Source: Panorpa germanica
Lineage: Eukaryota; Arthropoda; Insecta; Mecoptera; Panorpidae
Assembly: GCA_963678705.1 (NCBI GenBank)
Contig: OY783209.1
Location: 10,354,001-10,418,000 of the forward strand
Length of the DNA: 64,000 nt
Direction of reading: 5' to 3'
Shown here: in pieces, positions 23,601 to 38,600 of the stretch
Layout: the number at the start of each line of letters is the position of its first letter
Numbering within the stretch: the first letter of the stretch is position 1
Translations under genes and position numbers: made by a program
Notes under the pieces: model-generated
The model's database searches: none
Seen by the model: the letters and a program-made list of their open reading frames with translations, nothing else
What the model was told of the DNA's origin: nothing

Positions 23601-26600
23601 AAGGCAAGAGGTGATAGATGAAGATACAGGCAATAAGGAAGGAGAAGCAGGAAACGGTGTGAATAAAAGAGGAGTAGGGGACATGAAGAGAGAGGATCAA
23701 GAAAATAAGAAACAGAAAGTACTATTCGAAGTAGTAATAGTCTAGAATAGTTTAAGTTTAGTTTTAACTTTGAATTTATCTGAAATGCATTAAGAAATAT
23801 AATAATGTAGATTGTAAAACTGAAACTAGAGAGACTTTACTTGCAGGCATTGGTGTAGCTTCTGATGCAGGCCTATAAATATGTTCTTTTGTTACCGATT
23901 TTCAGGAAAACGTAAGCGGCGGTATTTCTACTCGCTTTATGCAAGATGCGTCTCTGCTTATGCTACCCTAGGGCCATCTCTGTTCATGACGGATACATTA
24001 TTAATATAAATAATACAATTTCAGAATTATAACGTTTTCTTTTTGTTTTAAATTCTATTTAAAATATTGAATAGACAAATACTACAGATCCATATATAAT
24101 TCATGAAACAAACGCTTACCTAAGGCTAAGAGAAAAACTTTCCAACAACAGAGAGAACAATAACCGTTTCCGCTTGGTTTTGTTCTCATCCGCATTCCGC
24201 ATGTTAAGCAAGTAATTGGCGCTCACAGTAACTTGTAAGGATGCTTCCCCTATTTAGTACACTTGAAATGTTAGGGGGGTGTTTTCAATAACGCTAAAAG
24301 GGTATGTTACCATCTTGAATGTTCGTAGCATGTTTCTTTAATGATTTCAACAGCCGAATCAACATTTAGACAACTTTACAAACATGTAAGATTAAACCAC
24401 TAAATTTAGACACTCCCAAAATAATTTTAGTAATAGCAAAGTAATAGACAGATTGTCTGATTGTCTTTATCCCGGTCTTGTTACATAACTTTCTTTAAAC
24501 ATGGTTCAACTTATATTTAAACCTTCGCAATATTTTAAATGGGCTTGTGCCCTCATTTTTTAGTTGTCGATTTTTCAATTGTTGATTGAAATTGATGTTA
24601 ATAAATGTGTATTGGCGTGTCTATTTTATTAAATATCTAAATATTGACGGAGATATAGCAATTAAAAGTTTGAATTGTAGTTTTAGCGCTAGAAATGGTC
24701 GGCCGTATTTGTATGACGTGAATGCATTTTAACGTCAGTTATTTGTTGAGTAGGTCAGTGCTGTGGTAATGTTTTGTAGCTGTTGGTAGTCAAATAATCA
24801 AGTCAAATCAAAGAATAATAAGTTTTTATTTTATTTAACCCTGATACGGCAGAAATAATTGTTCCTTGAAATAGCTGTAAATGATGTTTGATATTTTGAT
24901 ATATAAATACATATAGCTAGAGATTTATGAGCTGTAAGGTTCTGATGTCACATGCATTTGAAATGTGTACAACGTGAATCCCTTTTATAATTAAAGAGAC
25001 AAAATGACTTTTTTAATTGTTAATATCTCCTAACATATAAGGAGTTATTAAAAAATAATTGAACATTTGAGGTTCTAGTAACCCACTTTATCAATATATA
25101 GTAAACTTTTATAGAAATTAAAACATAGGACACAAGCCCATTGTTAAGAAAGAACTGAAAAGCAATAGCACATTTGCTGAAATAATATAATATTAGCCCT
25201 CTGTCCAACACAGAAAATAAATAATAAGATTTTAGACGACACAGTGGGCGAGAGCATTGATGCTTGACGCCGACTGCTGTGTCTTCGGGTTCGATCCCCG
25301 GACCAGATATATATTTTCTGGGTTTGGTTATTATGAACTTATATTGATTATGGTCATACATAATCATACAGTTATTAGGCAGTGGTGTAGCCCACATATA
25401 TGAGGCCACGACACCATAAATACTGCCAACATTGAAGGAGGTCGTCGGTGATAGGACTCAGCATCGGAAATAGGCCGACGTTAAATAAAAAAAAAAAAAA
25501 AAAAAAAAAAAAATAAGATTTTATGAAAATATATTCCAATAAACGTTTAAAAATTCATTTCTGTATGAAAGCAGGGAGGGTTACCAATTTTTACAGTTAA
25601 ATAATTTTGAATAGACAATTCATGAGAAAAATGTCCCATTCATCTAAAACCAAAACCACATCGTGCGTGCTTGCAAAAGTACATTTAGCCAATGCTACAT
25701 TCTTTTGGTTTTCAATAAAGGTTTTTATACAAACACTCGGATGTAGTAGATATATTATATGGTATTTTATATAACATAACGTCAAACCTTTAATATTAGC
25801 ATATTCTAAAAATAGAACACAATAATATTTGTTGGTATTTCTACATTCACGTATTGTTAGGATTCTTTTATTATTTTCCATATTGTGAATTCCCTCGATT
25901 CTGTTTCTCCATCTTCCTTGCTATTACTGTGGCTTTATTGAGACTTGGGGGTGCAGACATTTAGGTCTAGACCCCACTGAGGAATAATTCCATATACTAA
26001 AACTACCACACCGAATAAATTCATCTTGTGTTGTTATTGCATGTTCAGAGAGATGTGCCGATATACTGCATACTACTTTTAAAGAGATGCGCCGACAAAT
26101 AGCATATGATTTTTGCGGTATTAATTCCATAGTGCGTGTGTCCACATTCAATTATATGTTCTACAAAAGAAAGATGAGGAAAAAAAAATCTTTTTGCGCC
26201 GCGTTTATTTCTATAGATATCTACAGTTATTTTCTTCGCGTAATTAAGACCGCTGGTGTGTATATGTTCATATGATTCCATGTGTTCCTAGTAAACATTT
26301 TGGAGCATTTTGGAGTCACTTTGACATCAGATTGAAGATGCGTATGATTTTTTTGTCATGAAAGAGTTCATTTATAGTTCAGTTTCTCACAATTCTTCAT
26401 ATGAAATGTCTGTTTTATCGGCTACAGATGACAGAACCACTCCACCTGTCGGAATACAAATGAAGATAAAGTTGTTGCGAACTATAATTGAAGTGAAATA
26501 GTGATAGGAACGTCACAAAATAGGGCACTTCACTAAATGTTTACTGGGTTTGCGCTTTTTTCTGTGCGGTATTATTCCTCAGTCGGGTCGTGGTCTTAAA

Positions 26601-29600
26601 GAAAAGTTTAAAACAAACTTTGTATATGTATAAGAAGTTTCTCAGAAATAAGATTCTCTTCAATTCTTGAACAACTAAATACAATTTTTTTAATTTTCTA
26701 TTTAGACTATATTTATTATAAACCTGGTTTGACTTGTGTTTTACTTTTTTTTATTAAATATTTAGATACTTTTTAAAAATATCACAGTGAACAATATATA
26801 CTTCAATGGAGGGTGAATGACAGAGATAGCAATCTTTTAAATACCATAACATTTACGTTAGTCGAAAAGGGATAGTATATACTTTATGCAATCGTGCTAA
26901 ATGTAAATTTATAAAGTATTTTGGACAGAAATTTTGTTTTCTTTTTGGAGATTTTACAAATTACACTAAATAGTAAATAAATCTGATATTTAAAAAAAAT
27001 GGGCCTGAGTTCCTCTCTGACATCGCTTCAGTGTTTTATAGAAGCTACAGACGTAGTGACTAATCGTGTTAATCATAATTACAAATTTCTATGCTTATTA
27101 GTCTGATTTTTCTATGTCAGGTCAGTTGAAATAAAACGAACCCCTGTTACTTAGACTTCTACTTTGACAATCACTGACGCAAAATAAATTACTTTTGTAT
27201 TCCAATGTAAGACTTTTAACTGAAAGATGTTCAAATAAGTAAAGAATTTAATTTTAAATAAAATGAATTTTAAAGAAAGCTTAAAAACATAATTGAAAAT
27301 AACAACGTCACATTTTACAAGCAAAAAATGAGAATTACTTTATTAAAATAATTTAGCTCTGAATTACAAGATACTTTTTCAGATAACGAAACAATTAAAA
27401 TGTGTAAAAGAACCCTTTTCATCTGTCATGCAAGCGCTACTACAGCTTACGTTTGACTCGCTTTTTGAAATATAAAAACATATGGATCAATAAAAGATTC
27501 CAAAAATGCAGTATAAAGTGGTTCAGAACTCGACTATGATTTCAGTAACTAAAGAATGAATATTAACCTTGTGTTATTACACCTATTAAAGCCACTAATG
27601 TATTTTTCTGCTTATTTATAGAACCTACTACCACCAACCTCTAACCTTGGCAGCTAAAGCAACCCTAAAAAACAACTCTCTTACTGTACACAAAATTATA
27701 TAATAGATCATAATGCCACCCACAACGTCAAAACAGGCGCAATAACAAATGATATACAAAATAAACATTATTTTTAAACCTCGTTATCTTTGTATATAGC
27801 TTGTTTCAAGAAAAACTTACCGATAATAAATAAATATTACCACCAACATCAATAGCTTACAGAGCTATGTTTTTAACCACTGTCGTGACACAAACTATAT
27901 CATATTTTGTCACAACTCTTCTTTCTCTCTTTCTATTCATCGTGCTAAATATACGTATAATGTTTTTGCATGTTTTCTTTTCCATTTTCTGTTTGTAAAA
28001 CGTTAGATAAATAGAATTTATTGAGTTAAATAGGTGTCAGCCATTTTAAATTAAAATCTAAATTTAGATTCTTGTTTTTATCATATTATGTTTACATCCC
28101 TGATTATCTTGGCAAAGATGGTAACACAAATGGGTTCTGAATCATGTGTTAAATTCTAAATATTATCTCTGATTCTAAAGTGACAAAGTTGACTTTTAGG
28201 ATCTCAAACGTGCAGTTTTTTTTTGATTAAATAATGTTAGCACTGGGCTTGTGTCCTCATTTTTTAGTGCTCGATTTTTCAATTGTTGATTGAAATTGAT
28301 GTTAATAAATGGGTATTGGCGTGTCTATTTTATTAAATATCTAAATATTGACGGAGATATAGTAATTAAAAATTTGAAATAGTCGGCCATATTTGTATGA
28401 CGTAAAATGCATTTTAACATCAGTTATTTTTTGAGTCAGTGCTGTGGTAATGTTTTATAGCTGTTGGTAGTCAAACAATCAAGTCAAGTTAAGGAATAAT
28501 AAGTTTTTATTTTATTTAACCCTGCTAAGGCAGACATAATATTAAAATTTTATTGTTCCTTGAAATAGCTGTAAATAATATTTGATATTTTGATATATAA
28601 ATACATATAGCAGAGATTTATGAGCTGTAAGGTTGGCAGCGGTTGTGATGTCACATGCATTTGGAATGTGTACAACGTTGAATCCCTTTAATAATTAAAA
28701 GGAAAAAATGACTTTTTTAATTTTTAATATCTCTTAACATATAAGGAGTTATTAAAAAATAATTGAACATTTGAGGTTCTAGTAACCCACTTTATCAATA
28801 CGTAGTACACTTTTATAGAAATTAAGACATAGGACACAAGCCCATTGACATAATCATATAAAGAATCAGAATTATTAAAGAGGAAACGTCATGCGCGTAT
28901 TCAGTACGTTGAAATATAAACTAACCTATAAAACGCTCGGTGCGGTTGTTGTCAGTTCGGATATTAAACCAGCATCTATTAATATAGGTATACATATAAT
29001 GATACATTTTAAAAGCCCTACAGCATCATTAGCTAATTTGTAAAGTTTCTGACACCACGGGCTTTATGGGATGATAAATTGTTTATGTAATTTACTTGTG
29101 TTCACTGATGCATTTCATGTTATGGATACTGTAAAGTATAATGCATTCATCAGTTAATATATAGAAGTTGTATCAATAGGAGATGACTGTTTTATTTTTT
29201 AAATAAAATGTAAACTAACGAATATTTTTCTGAATTCTTTTATTTAGTGTAAAACTATAGCATAGGAATTATTTATGGAGTATAACATTATTCTAATGGC
29301 CATTCGGGCTTCTTTAATAGACGATCATTTTATATTTTTATGACTTATGTATCATATAAATTCGAATTTATTTCACCGATAAAACAGCGGGTGTTTTCTT
29401 GGGACACAAGAATCGTTGCAGAGTTAGTTGCGTAGATTTTTCTTTAAAGTAATCCAAAAGAAGAAGTCCAACAGTGATAACAGATAAGATTTTGGGGGCC
29501 AATAGATGTCGCCAAAACGAGAAAAATAAGTTGCTAATAAATTTAATCATAAATAAATCACAAAAATGTCATGGTTAAAACATCACAAGTTGAAAAACAT

Positions 29601-32600
29601 TATAGGTTAAAACATGAAAATTAAAACGTGGTGTTTTAGCATATGTTTTAATAATTTAATATTAAACACAATTTTAGCTTCTAAGTCTAATAAAATAAAA
29701 TTTATTTAAAGTCTAATATAGAATTCAATAACTTCCGATAGTAACGCATTTTAGTATATGAATTACAGCAGAAATAAATGTAAAACAGTAATAACTTTTC
29801 AAATGAAACGAATAAAATACGAGTTAACGCCTGCAGCACGGCAAATCATATTACATACAACTGCATTCTACCCGTACATTATTTTATGAGAATAGAGATA
29901 AAGATAGAAAACTGAAACATAAAGCAAATGCACAAGTCTAGGAGTTTATATGACATAAATTATGGTTTCAAGGTAACACCCACTTGAACTGCAGGCGTAC
30001 CCACGAAGTTCGTATCGAAGTTCGTTTTACTTAATCCAGTTGAAATTATAAAAAAGATGGCGTGAGAAAGCGATTTCTCAACAGAGACGCAAATTATGTA
30101 TTATTATATTTATGATTAATATATAAAATAAACTTAATGTAAGTACTACGCCTGATACTATAGCAAAACAAATAACATTGTCTTGGAGATTGTTACGATT
30201 CGTTAAAAATGATTCAATTTCAAAATGTTGTTTAGATGTTATAATTTCATATTCACTAAGCCTTAACAATTCTTCGTAATTGTACAGCTTTTGTACTTTA
30301 TACAATAGCCTCCTGGTTTATTGGGGTACAATTGTAGTAAGATAGGCTACCTTTATTAAACATTTAACAACGTACGCCTGATATTACGCAACTTACTTTA
30401 TACATAGAATTTCCATTTCGTGCATCTTATATTCTACAATAAAGAGAAGTCAGCGAGAGCGAATCACATTCCTTAATATTTCATTCTGTAAAGCAGCTTT
30501 ATTAAATCTATTTATAGAACAACCACATCTAACAAATGATATAATCAAATGCGTTCAAACAATGGTAATGTGGTTTCTCGTTTTGTAATGAACAAACATT
30601 TAATGAGCTCTGGTAAACGTGACGTCATCGCGTTATGACGCAGTGGATTTATATTATTATATAATTCATTACGTAATAAGTTGTAGGAAAATCGATGACG
30701 GTTTCCATAAGAGTTTGTTAATGGTTAATTGCATTAACAAATAATCCATTTTAATGATTATAATGTGTGCTATAGGTTTATATAGAGATTACGAATGGGT
30801 TTTCGTACACTTCTGTCGTTCTGCTTCAGTCGTTTGTATGAAATGTCTTTGTAATGCGGTACAATAAGTGAAAACACTTCACCTTACAGAATCCGTACAG
30901 CAGACTTAGGCCTGTCTCAGTATGGCACCGTATTTAAGCGAATTTCTGCCGGACGTATACGGGCTACTACGCTTTACCTATCCGAACCATGTAAACGTAA
31001 TGAGATCTCTCTGGAGCTCTCAGACTGCACGCTACAAAGCCGTCCGAATACGGGCGGCACTACCTCGCACATTAGAACCGTATAAAGGCGAATTTTATCC
31101 AAGCGTTACCACTACTACAACGATATCCTATCCGAACCTTTGTAAATGCAAACAGCCGCCTCAGACTAGAGGGGATACCTAAGATCGCTTGTTGTTACGC
31201 TGCAATACGGTTCAAATGAGATATATCGGCGACAGCGCTTATGACGAGTATGTTCTGCATGCTTCAGTTTATGTTTGTATTTCAGTGAATCATGAACACC
31301 GATACCGATACCGATACGATAGAACTAAATTTAAATTCACGCCCACCAGAACTCAGATATATAATAAATGCTAAAGTCCCTTTAATACCAGTAGTGTATC
31401 GATAAAAATTAAAGTTAAAGTTTGTTCTCATGATAAATTATATAAGTGCTAAAGAACTCCAATACACTCCCTAATACACGACTACAGACATCTGTGACAC
31501 ACATAGGCGGTTTGCTTAGTAGCTCATCCAATCCGCCGATTTACGTCCGAATACGCCGTCGCTTAAATACGGTCCCATACTGAGACAGGCCTTAAAATCA
31601 CCTAGCGAGCTATTTCAGCAAACGATTTCTTTGGTAATGCTTAACTTATAAAAACAATCCGATATATTGTTATGCAATATAGAATGATGTTTGATTACTA
31701 TACTTTAAATCAAAAGGAAAATTGAATATTTCGGTAACATTTGGCAGATATTGTGTTTCATTACTAACCTCAGTTTGTACTGAGTGTACTAAATTAAAAT
31801 AAAAATCTCACGGAAATATTGCATTTTTCTGTTAATTTAAAAGGACTAGTTGAAAGACCTTATATATTAGCTGTTAGTACTTTAAATAATGATCATCTTC
31901 TTTATTTCTAACACAGAAGCAGTAAAGAGTTCTATATATTGATAATGATTGAAATTGATGTTAATAAATGTGTATTGGCTTGTCTATTTTATTAAATATC
32001 TAAATGTTGACGGAGATATAACAATTGCAGTTTTAGCGCTAGAAATGGTCGACCATATGTGTATGACGTGAAATGCATTTTAACGTCAGTTATTTGTTGA
32101 GTACGTCAGTGTTTTGGTAATGTTTTGTAGCTGTTGGTAATCGATATAATCAAGTCAAGTCAAAGAATAATAAGTTTTTATTTTATTTAACGAAATTTGA
32201 TTGTTCCTTGAAATAGCTGTAAATAATATTTGATATTTTGATATATAAATAAATATAGCAGAGCTATATGAGCTGTAAGGTTGGCAGCGGTTGTGATGAG
32301 GAATGTGTACAACGTTAATCTCTTTACTAATTAAAGAGACAAAATAACTTTTTTAATTGTTAATATCTCTTAACATATAAGGAGTTATTAAAACAATTGA
32401 ACATTTGAGGTTCTAGGAACCCACTTTATCAATATATAGGACACTTTTATAGAAATTAAGATATAGGACACAAGCCCATTTAAAAAAAACTTTTCTTTCG
32501 AAGCAGTATAAGTTGCTATATAAATTTACTGAGTTATAATTGGGCCATTTTGTCTTTTGGCCAATCAATAATTTTAGAATTACTACGAATTAATATTATA

Positions 32601-35600
32601 TCCGTTTCTGAGAATACAATTTACGGCGCTTCTTAGAATGATTGCGGTTCAGCTACAGATGCTTCTTGGCGCATTGGTTGAAAATCGGAGAGTTCAGCGC
32701 TTTGATTTGTTTTAGTACAATAAGACAGTAACTGCGTATTCTTATTCTAAATGGGCTTCCTTCCTCCTGCTCCCTCGGGAACTTCAAGCTTCAATATGAA
32801 ATGCTTTTATGTCTGGTTAAGAAATGCCATGAGATAAAACGATGTTCCATTCTACAGCCATAAAACTCGATATTAGATTTTACGCCATGAAGCCGTTGAG
32901 GTTATGAAAAGTAAACTGCTGGCTGCATGGTTACTCAATTCTACGCCGTATATTATAATGGGCTTGTGTCCTCATTTTTTAGTGGTCGATTTTTCAATTA
33001 TTGATTGAAATTAATGTTAATAAATGTGTATTGGCGTGTCTATTTTATTAATTAGCTAAATATTAACGGAGATATAGCAATTAAAAGTTTAAATTGTAGT
33101 TTTAGCGCTAGAAATGGTCGGCCATATTTGTGTGACGTGAAATGCATTTTAACGTCAGTTATTTGTTGAGTAGGTCAGTGCTGTGGTAATGTTCTGTATC
33201 TGTTGGTAGTCAAATAATCAAGTCAAATCAAAGAATAATAAGTTTTTATTTTATTTAACCCTGCTAAGGCAGACATAATATTGAAATTTGATTGTTCCTT
33301 GAAATAGATGTAAATAATATTTGATATTTTGATATATAAATACATATAGCAGAGATTTAAGAGCTGTAAGGTTGGTAACCTTACACAAGGATTGTGATGT
33401 CACATGCATTTGGAGTTTGTACAACGTTGAATCCCTTTAATAATTAAAGAGACAAAATGACTTTTTTAATTGTTAATATCTCTTAACATATCCTTAGTTA
33501 TTAAAAAATAATTGAACATTTGAGGTTCTAGTAACCCACTTTATTAATATATAGTACACTTTTATAGAAATTAAGACATAGGACACAAGCCTATTCATTC
33601 TTAGATAACCATCTTCAAGTATTACAAGCAATAATTGTGTTTTCTTAATTTACATACATTCGTGTGACGCACAAAAAAAAATCACAAAAAATTATTTACG
33701 ACGCTTTTTAAAAATATTCTTAAGTTCTTTTTGATTAAAATCTTAATCACTTTATTACATATTTTTACATAAATTATAATCTTAACGTTGATGTTTATTT
33801 AATTGGTTATAACACACGGCATATACGCAATGCGCTGTACAATCCGGCAAACAAGTGTTTTTAATGAAAATGATGTACGTTAGAGTAAGTTACCAGAGCC
33901 CCCAGGCTTACGTCATCATTTTAGAAAAGCTGAAATTTTGAGAATTTCCAGAATCTTAAACTAGATGTTCGGTAGTCTGTGAAACTTTTTTGAAAATCTT
34001 TAAAACTTTGTAAGATATTGTCGCTGAGTAATTTTTAATTATCCCCAGGCACAGGGGTGGAACAGCTAAAAACTTTCTTACAAACTTGACTACACCGTAA
34101 AATGTTGTTTTAATTAATCAGAGGAAATACATACATACATACAAACAATTAAAAGTTCGTTAATTAATAATTTTATCGTAAATGTAGAGAAAGTATGAAG
34201 TTTTCATTCATTCCTTGAATATGTTGTATTTGTATTATACATCTGGTTAGCAAAATTATGTATATTTTACGTAAACCAATGATGCTAGATAATAATAGTA
34301 CATAAAAAGTTGTTATCCACAAAAAATCTCTTAATAGTATTTTTGTGAAAGTTTTACATTCGTAATAACGTAAGCTTTATTTTGATTCAATTTTTCTTTT
34401 TGTTGAAAATAATGGATCATTACAATTATCCATACGCACAATCTACAACAAATCTAACTACTTATCCCATTGCCATATATTAAAGTTCAAAGGTGAGACC
34501 AAATTAGATTTTTACTATTTCCAAATACAACCAATATTATTTCCAGGAGCTCAGCTCAAACACTTAAGAAAATCTCATTAAAGAAACGTCATTTCGGTAA
34601 GACCCACTTGATACACTACGCTCCAGTTCAAGTGGAAAACGTAAGCCTCCCCCCTTCTCTATTTCCCTACAGTTGACTTACACTAAAGAGATTTTTATTT
34701 CCGATAATTTAGGGTTCAAGGAAACCGTGGAGATACAATAATAGTGGAGACATCGACTTAAAGATAATAGCTATTTATGTGTGATAGAGCTTTCTTGAAA
34801 TACTAAAAGCTTTAGAAAAATGTCACGGTGAATTTAATACACTTGAGGAGCTTTTATGAGAATAAAAGCTCGATATATTTTCAAACGGTTATATTGGTTA
34901 TTATTTTATACGTTGAGTATATGTTATTGAATTAAAAATTTCGAGCTTTATGGTCACTTTGAAATGTTAAATATTAGTTATAAATTGGAGAATAAATGTC
35001 CCACTAAACCTAAACTGTAAGACCACATTCCTAGCAAATTCGACAACATCAGTTCTAACAGTAAAATAACTAATGTCAATTCAAATTCAAGAACATAGAG
35101 ATTTGCTTAATCTTCTATATAAATAGAAATTAAATGTTGTTCGATTTGGCTAATTTCTTTTTAAATGTTTGTAATAGTCTGAATAAGGTTTTTACGGAAA
35201 CAAAAATTGGAACGGTTGAACTGAATTTGGTCAAGGTTGAATTTTTATTGGGACAGCTGATTGTCAAATTGTGAATTAAGGAAAATTGATTCAGTTGCTT
35301 ATTTTCAGTTGATTTGTAAACAAATGTATTGAATTTTGACCAGGACAACGTTTGTCTACGTCTGTTCTGCCTTCTTCTAGTTTACATGTATCATCTTTTC
35401 TTTTACCCTTCTTATTTCGCTTCCGCTCCATCTCTGCTCTTTTAATTTTTTGCTTCTTTGCTTCCTGCCCACAAATTCTCCATCTCCTATTCACTGACTG
35501 CCTTACCTTCGCATTCCCTTTCCGCAAGTTCCAGCTTTCGCTCTGCTCTCTGCTTTGCATGACCATTTCTCCCAGTTTTCGCAACGTCGACTTCTTCTTT

Positions 35601-38600
35601 AAAACTAGCGATTCTTCTTCTACAGATTTTCTTAAAAGGCTGTTTCTAGCTCACCAGTTAATATAGTACTATCTCTTAGAAGAACCACTTTCTTTCTTTG
35701 GTATCACTTCCTAAATGTCACAAAGATTCCAGACCCTGCAGTGACTGGTCCATCGATAATATACCACTTGGTCGACTTTATATCAAAAAAATAATAGAAA
35801 AATCTTGATGTGAATATTTGTTATTGTAAAATATACATGAGGTATTCCCCCTCCCAACTTGTTTTATCGGGATTCCTATATATTCACTGCAGGATACGGG
35901 AGAAGCATTAAATATGGTAATGAAGATAAGCCTAAGCGGATTTCGTATCCGCATTCGTATAGCTCGAAGGACATTCATTACAAAATATATCGCAATTAAA
36001 ATAAAAGGGATTATCAAATATGTATGTCGTATATATTATCCAAGTCACTAGTTCCAAAACTTTACTGTAGAGGGTTTGTTTCAGGATTGTTATTTTAAAC
36101 AAATTTAGTGCAAACATTAGAAATTTGATTAGAAATTGATTGTACGAGTATAAGTATAAGAAGTTTCCAGCTGTAATACGTTTCTATGTGATTGCTTGGT
36201 ATTCAAGTGCTTTGGATTGTTTTATTAGTGTTAAGAAACAGCGCATATTTATATCGAGCGTATAGCATACTGCTTTAGGATGGTGTAGCATATAGATGGG
36301 GTTCCAGAGTAATATAAAAGTGCAAATTATATATCTGTATATCTGTCCCTCTCACTGGCCTGCACTAAATGATATTCCCAGTAAACAATTTGGTGAAGTG
36401 CCCTATTTGGTGAAGTTCGAGTCACTCGTACAATTCTATTCTAACGCTTTACAAGTTCTCTACCTGTCACAGATTTTGTGTTAGTTTTTCATAATAATAT
36501 TCTTTCTTTTTCCAACATCATTCATTAAGTATTTCTGTTTCTTTCCTACATGGATATATTTTTTTTAAGTTCACTTTCATCTCATTTATTCCAAAGTGAG
36601 AGAGACACGAGATGCGGTTAGACAAGTAAAATATATTTTTAACCATTACACTTGTATACTTGTATAGTTTTCGTTCAGTACAGTATGTTTAGAGTATATG
36701 CTATCCTTTTTCAACAAATATTTCTTTAATGGTAATAGACAGACGCTATCTCCCTCAATCCCCGAATATAATGTATATAAACGAAGATAGTATTTAGCGA
36801 TGGTAAGACAGAGGTTTTAAACCTAACGCAGACCTGCCGATCGTGGATTTCTAAATCACCAAAACAATGTAAAAAACTAATATAACGAGTATTGCTGAAG
36901 ATGAATAATATTCATTAAAAAAATCACGATCCGTACTATAGATTACATCTATTTATTTCTTCATTTAAATATTTATAGTTTGCAGACTCTAAAAAGTAGA
37001 ATTCCATTAGGTTTTATACCCCTGCTAGTGTCAAGTTTATAACTCCGGTCATAAATCATAAACCGACTCCGCTTTTAATTCAGCAGTGAACCGTCGTTGC
37101 GATCTCTGTAGCTCATAAAAAGGGCCTTTCCTATGAACGACTGAATAGAAAACGAACACGTTCCAGACAAAAAACTCATGATATGTAATAGAAATTAAGT
37201 AGAATTTACTCCAAAATGTTTACTGGGTTCTAACGTTATGTCCAAAGATGCATTGTTCCAAGTAAGTTCGAATGCACACGACTGCGATGAAAAGGATAAT
37301 GAATACGAACGTATGAAACGGTACAGTGGTGTATTGATTAATATTAAAGTAAAAACTTCTACTCGTAATAAAGTGTGGCAATGCAACTACACCCTATTGA
37401 AAAAGACGGTAGTCGGAAGCAGTCAGTTGCAGTGTGAGAGACCTAAGAACTGACTTATTCCAAGACAATACTAAACATATAAAATACAATTATTATTCGA
37501 AATTAAAATATAATAATAAAATAAATATTAAAATTCCAGAAAGTTTTAAAAGCATTGTTATTATATATACGTGTGAGAAAAGTAACACATGAATAATTTT
37601 TTATATAAATTAATCTTCTTTAAAACACTTTTTTCCCCTTATTTTCGAGAGTATATAAATTTAATTTTGTATTTCTTTTTCAGCCGACGGTAGCCGACAA
37701 CATCGACCTTCGCAAAATGTAAGTAAATTAAATTTATTTTAATCAGATCGTATAATTAAATTTAAATACTAAGTACTTGAGAACAAAAGAAATGTATGAA
37801 TATTTTACTCTAGTTATAAGGTAGAATGTATGTTTCTCGTTCTGTTACTATAGCTTGTGCTAATTTTTACTGTTTACTGACACTTAGAGGTATAAATAAG
37901 TTACAGTCAGGTGGTAATTGAATCTTAAACGTATTCTGAATTAATCTTAAGACAAAATGGTTGTGAATATCATGAAATAGACATTCCAAAGAGATCATTT
38001 GCAACATCTTCATGAATCTTGTTACTCTCTAAACATAAAATGTAAATTCATGAATTATTTAACTTAGGTAATGCTTTTAGGTAGCGTTACATTTTTTGTT
38101 TAAACGTCATTTTGTTACATTTATCATTATATAATCTTGTAAAAAGCTTTTGTAACGTCAGAAAACATACATTTCTATCGTAAGATGACTTTTGTTATGC
38201 AATTAAATGAAAATGATATGTAACAGGTAACAATTTTGTTAAATCAAGCTTAAGGGGGAGGTATGGTCAAAACGATAATAAAGAAGCATATTTTCGATAA
38301 TGTTTTGTAACGACACTGTTAATATATAATTATTTCTATAATTACTACATGATAAAATGACATTTGAAGAATACTTTGTGAAAATTCCATAAATAAATAT
38401 CAAGAAATGAGACATTGACAGAGAATTTTCGCAGACGTCACAAAAAAAAGTAACATTACAGTGCCACTCATAACTCATCACAGAGATAAAGCAATTAAAA
38501 ATTTGATTTGTAGTTTTAGCGCTAGAAATGGTCGGCCATATTTGTATGACGTGAAATGCATTTTAAAGTCAGTTTGCGTCAGTTATTTGTTAAGTAGGTC

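Noticed and set aside
25284-25300. A tRNA gene at the GGTTCGATCCCCGG box
   Set aside because: Only the pol III promoter boxes are tRNA-like; no cloverleaf closes, and a tRNA-unrelated body, poly-A tail and target duplications show a SINE.
25020-25409. 129-codon minus-strand frame, also seen as 82 codons at 62979-63227
   Set aside because: The same peptide appears in both places because it is the antisense of the SINE; it runs into family A or unique DNA and has no gene support.
30922-31374. Two plus-strand frames of 86 and 61 codons
   Set aside because: Both lie within the Harbinger-like MITE, starting in its terminal repeat; no transposase motif.
35291-35666. Charged Lys/Arg/Glu minus-strand frame and its pyrimidine-rich complement
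   Set aside because: Low complexity, no splice sites, no recognisable domain; kept only as a note under the intron.
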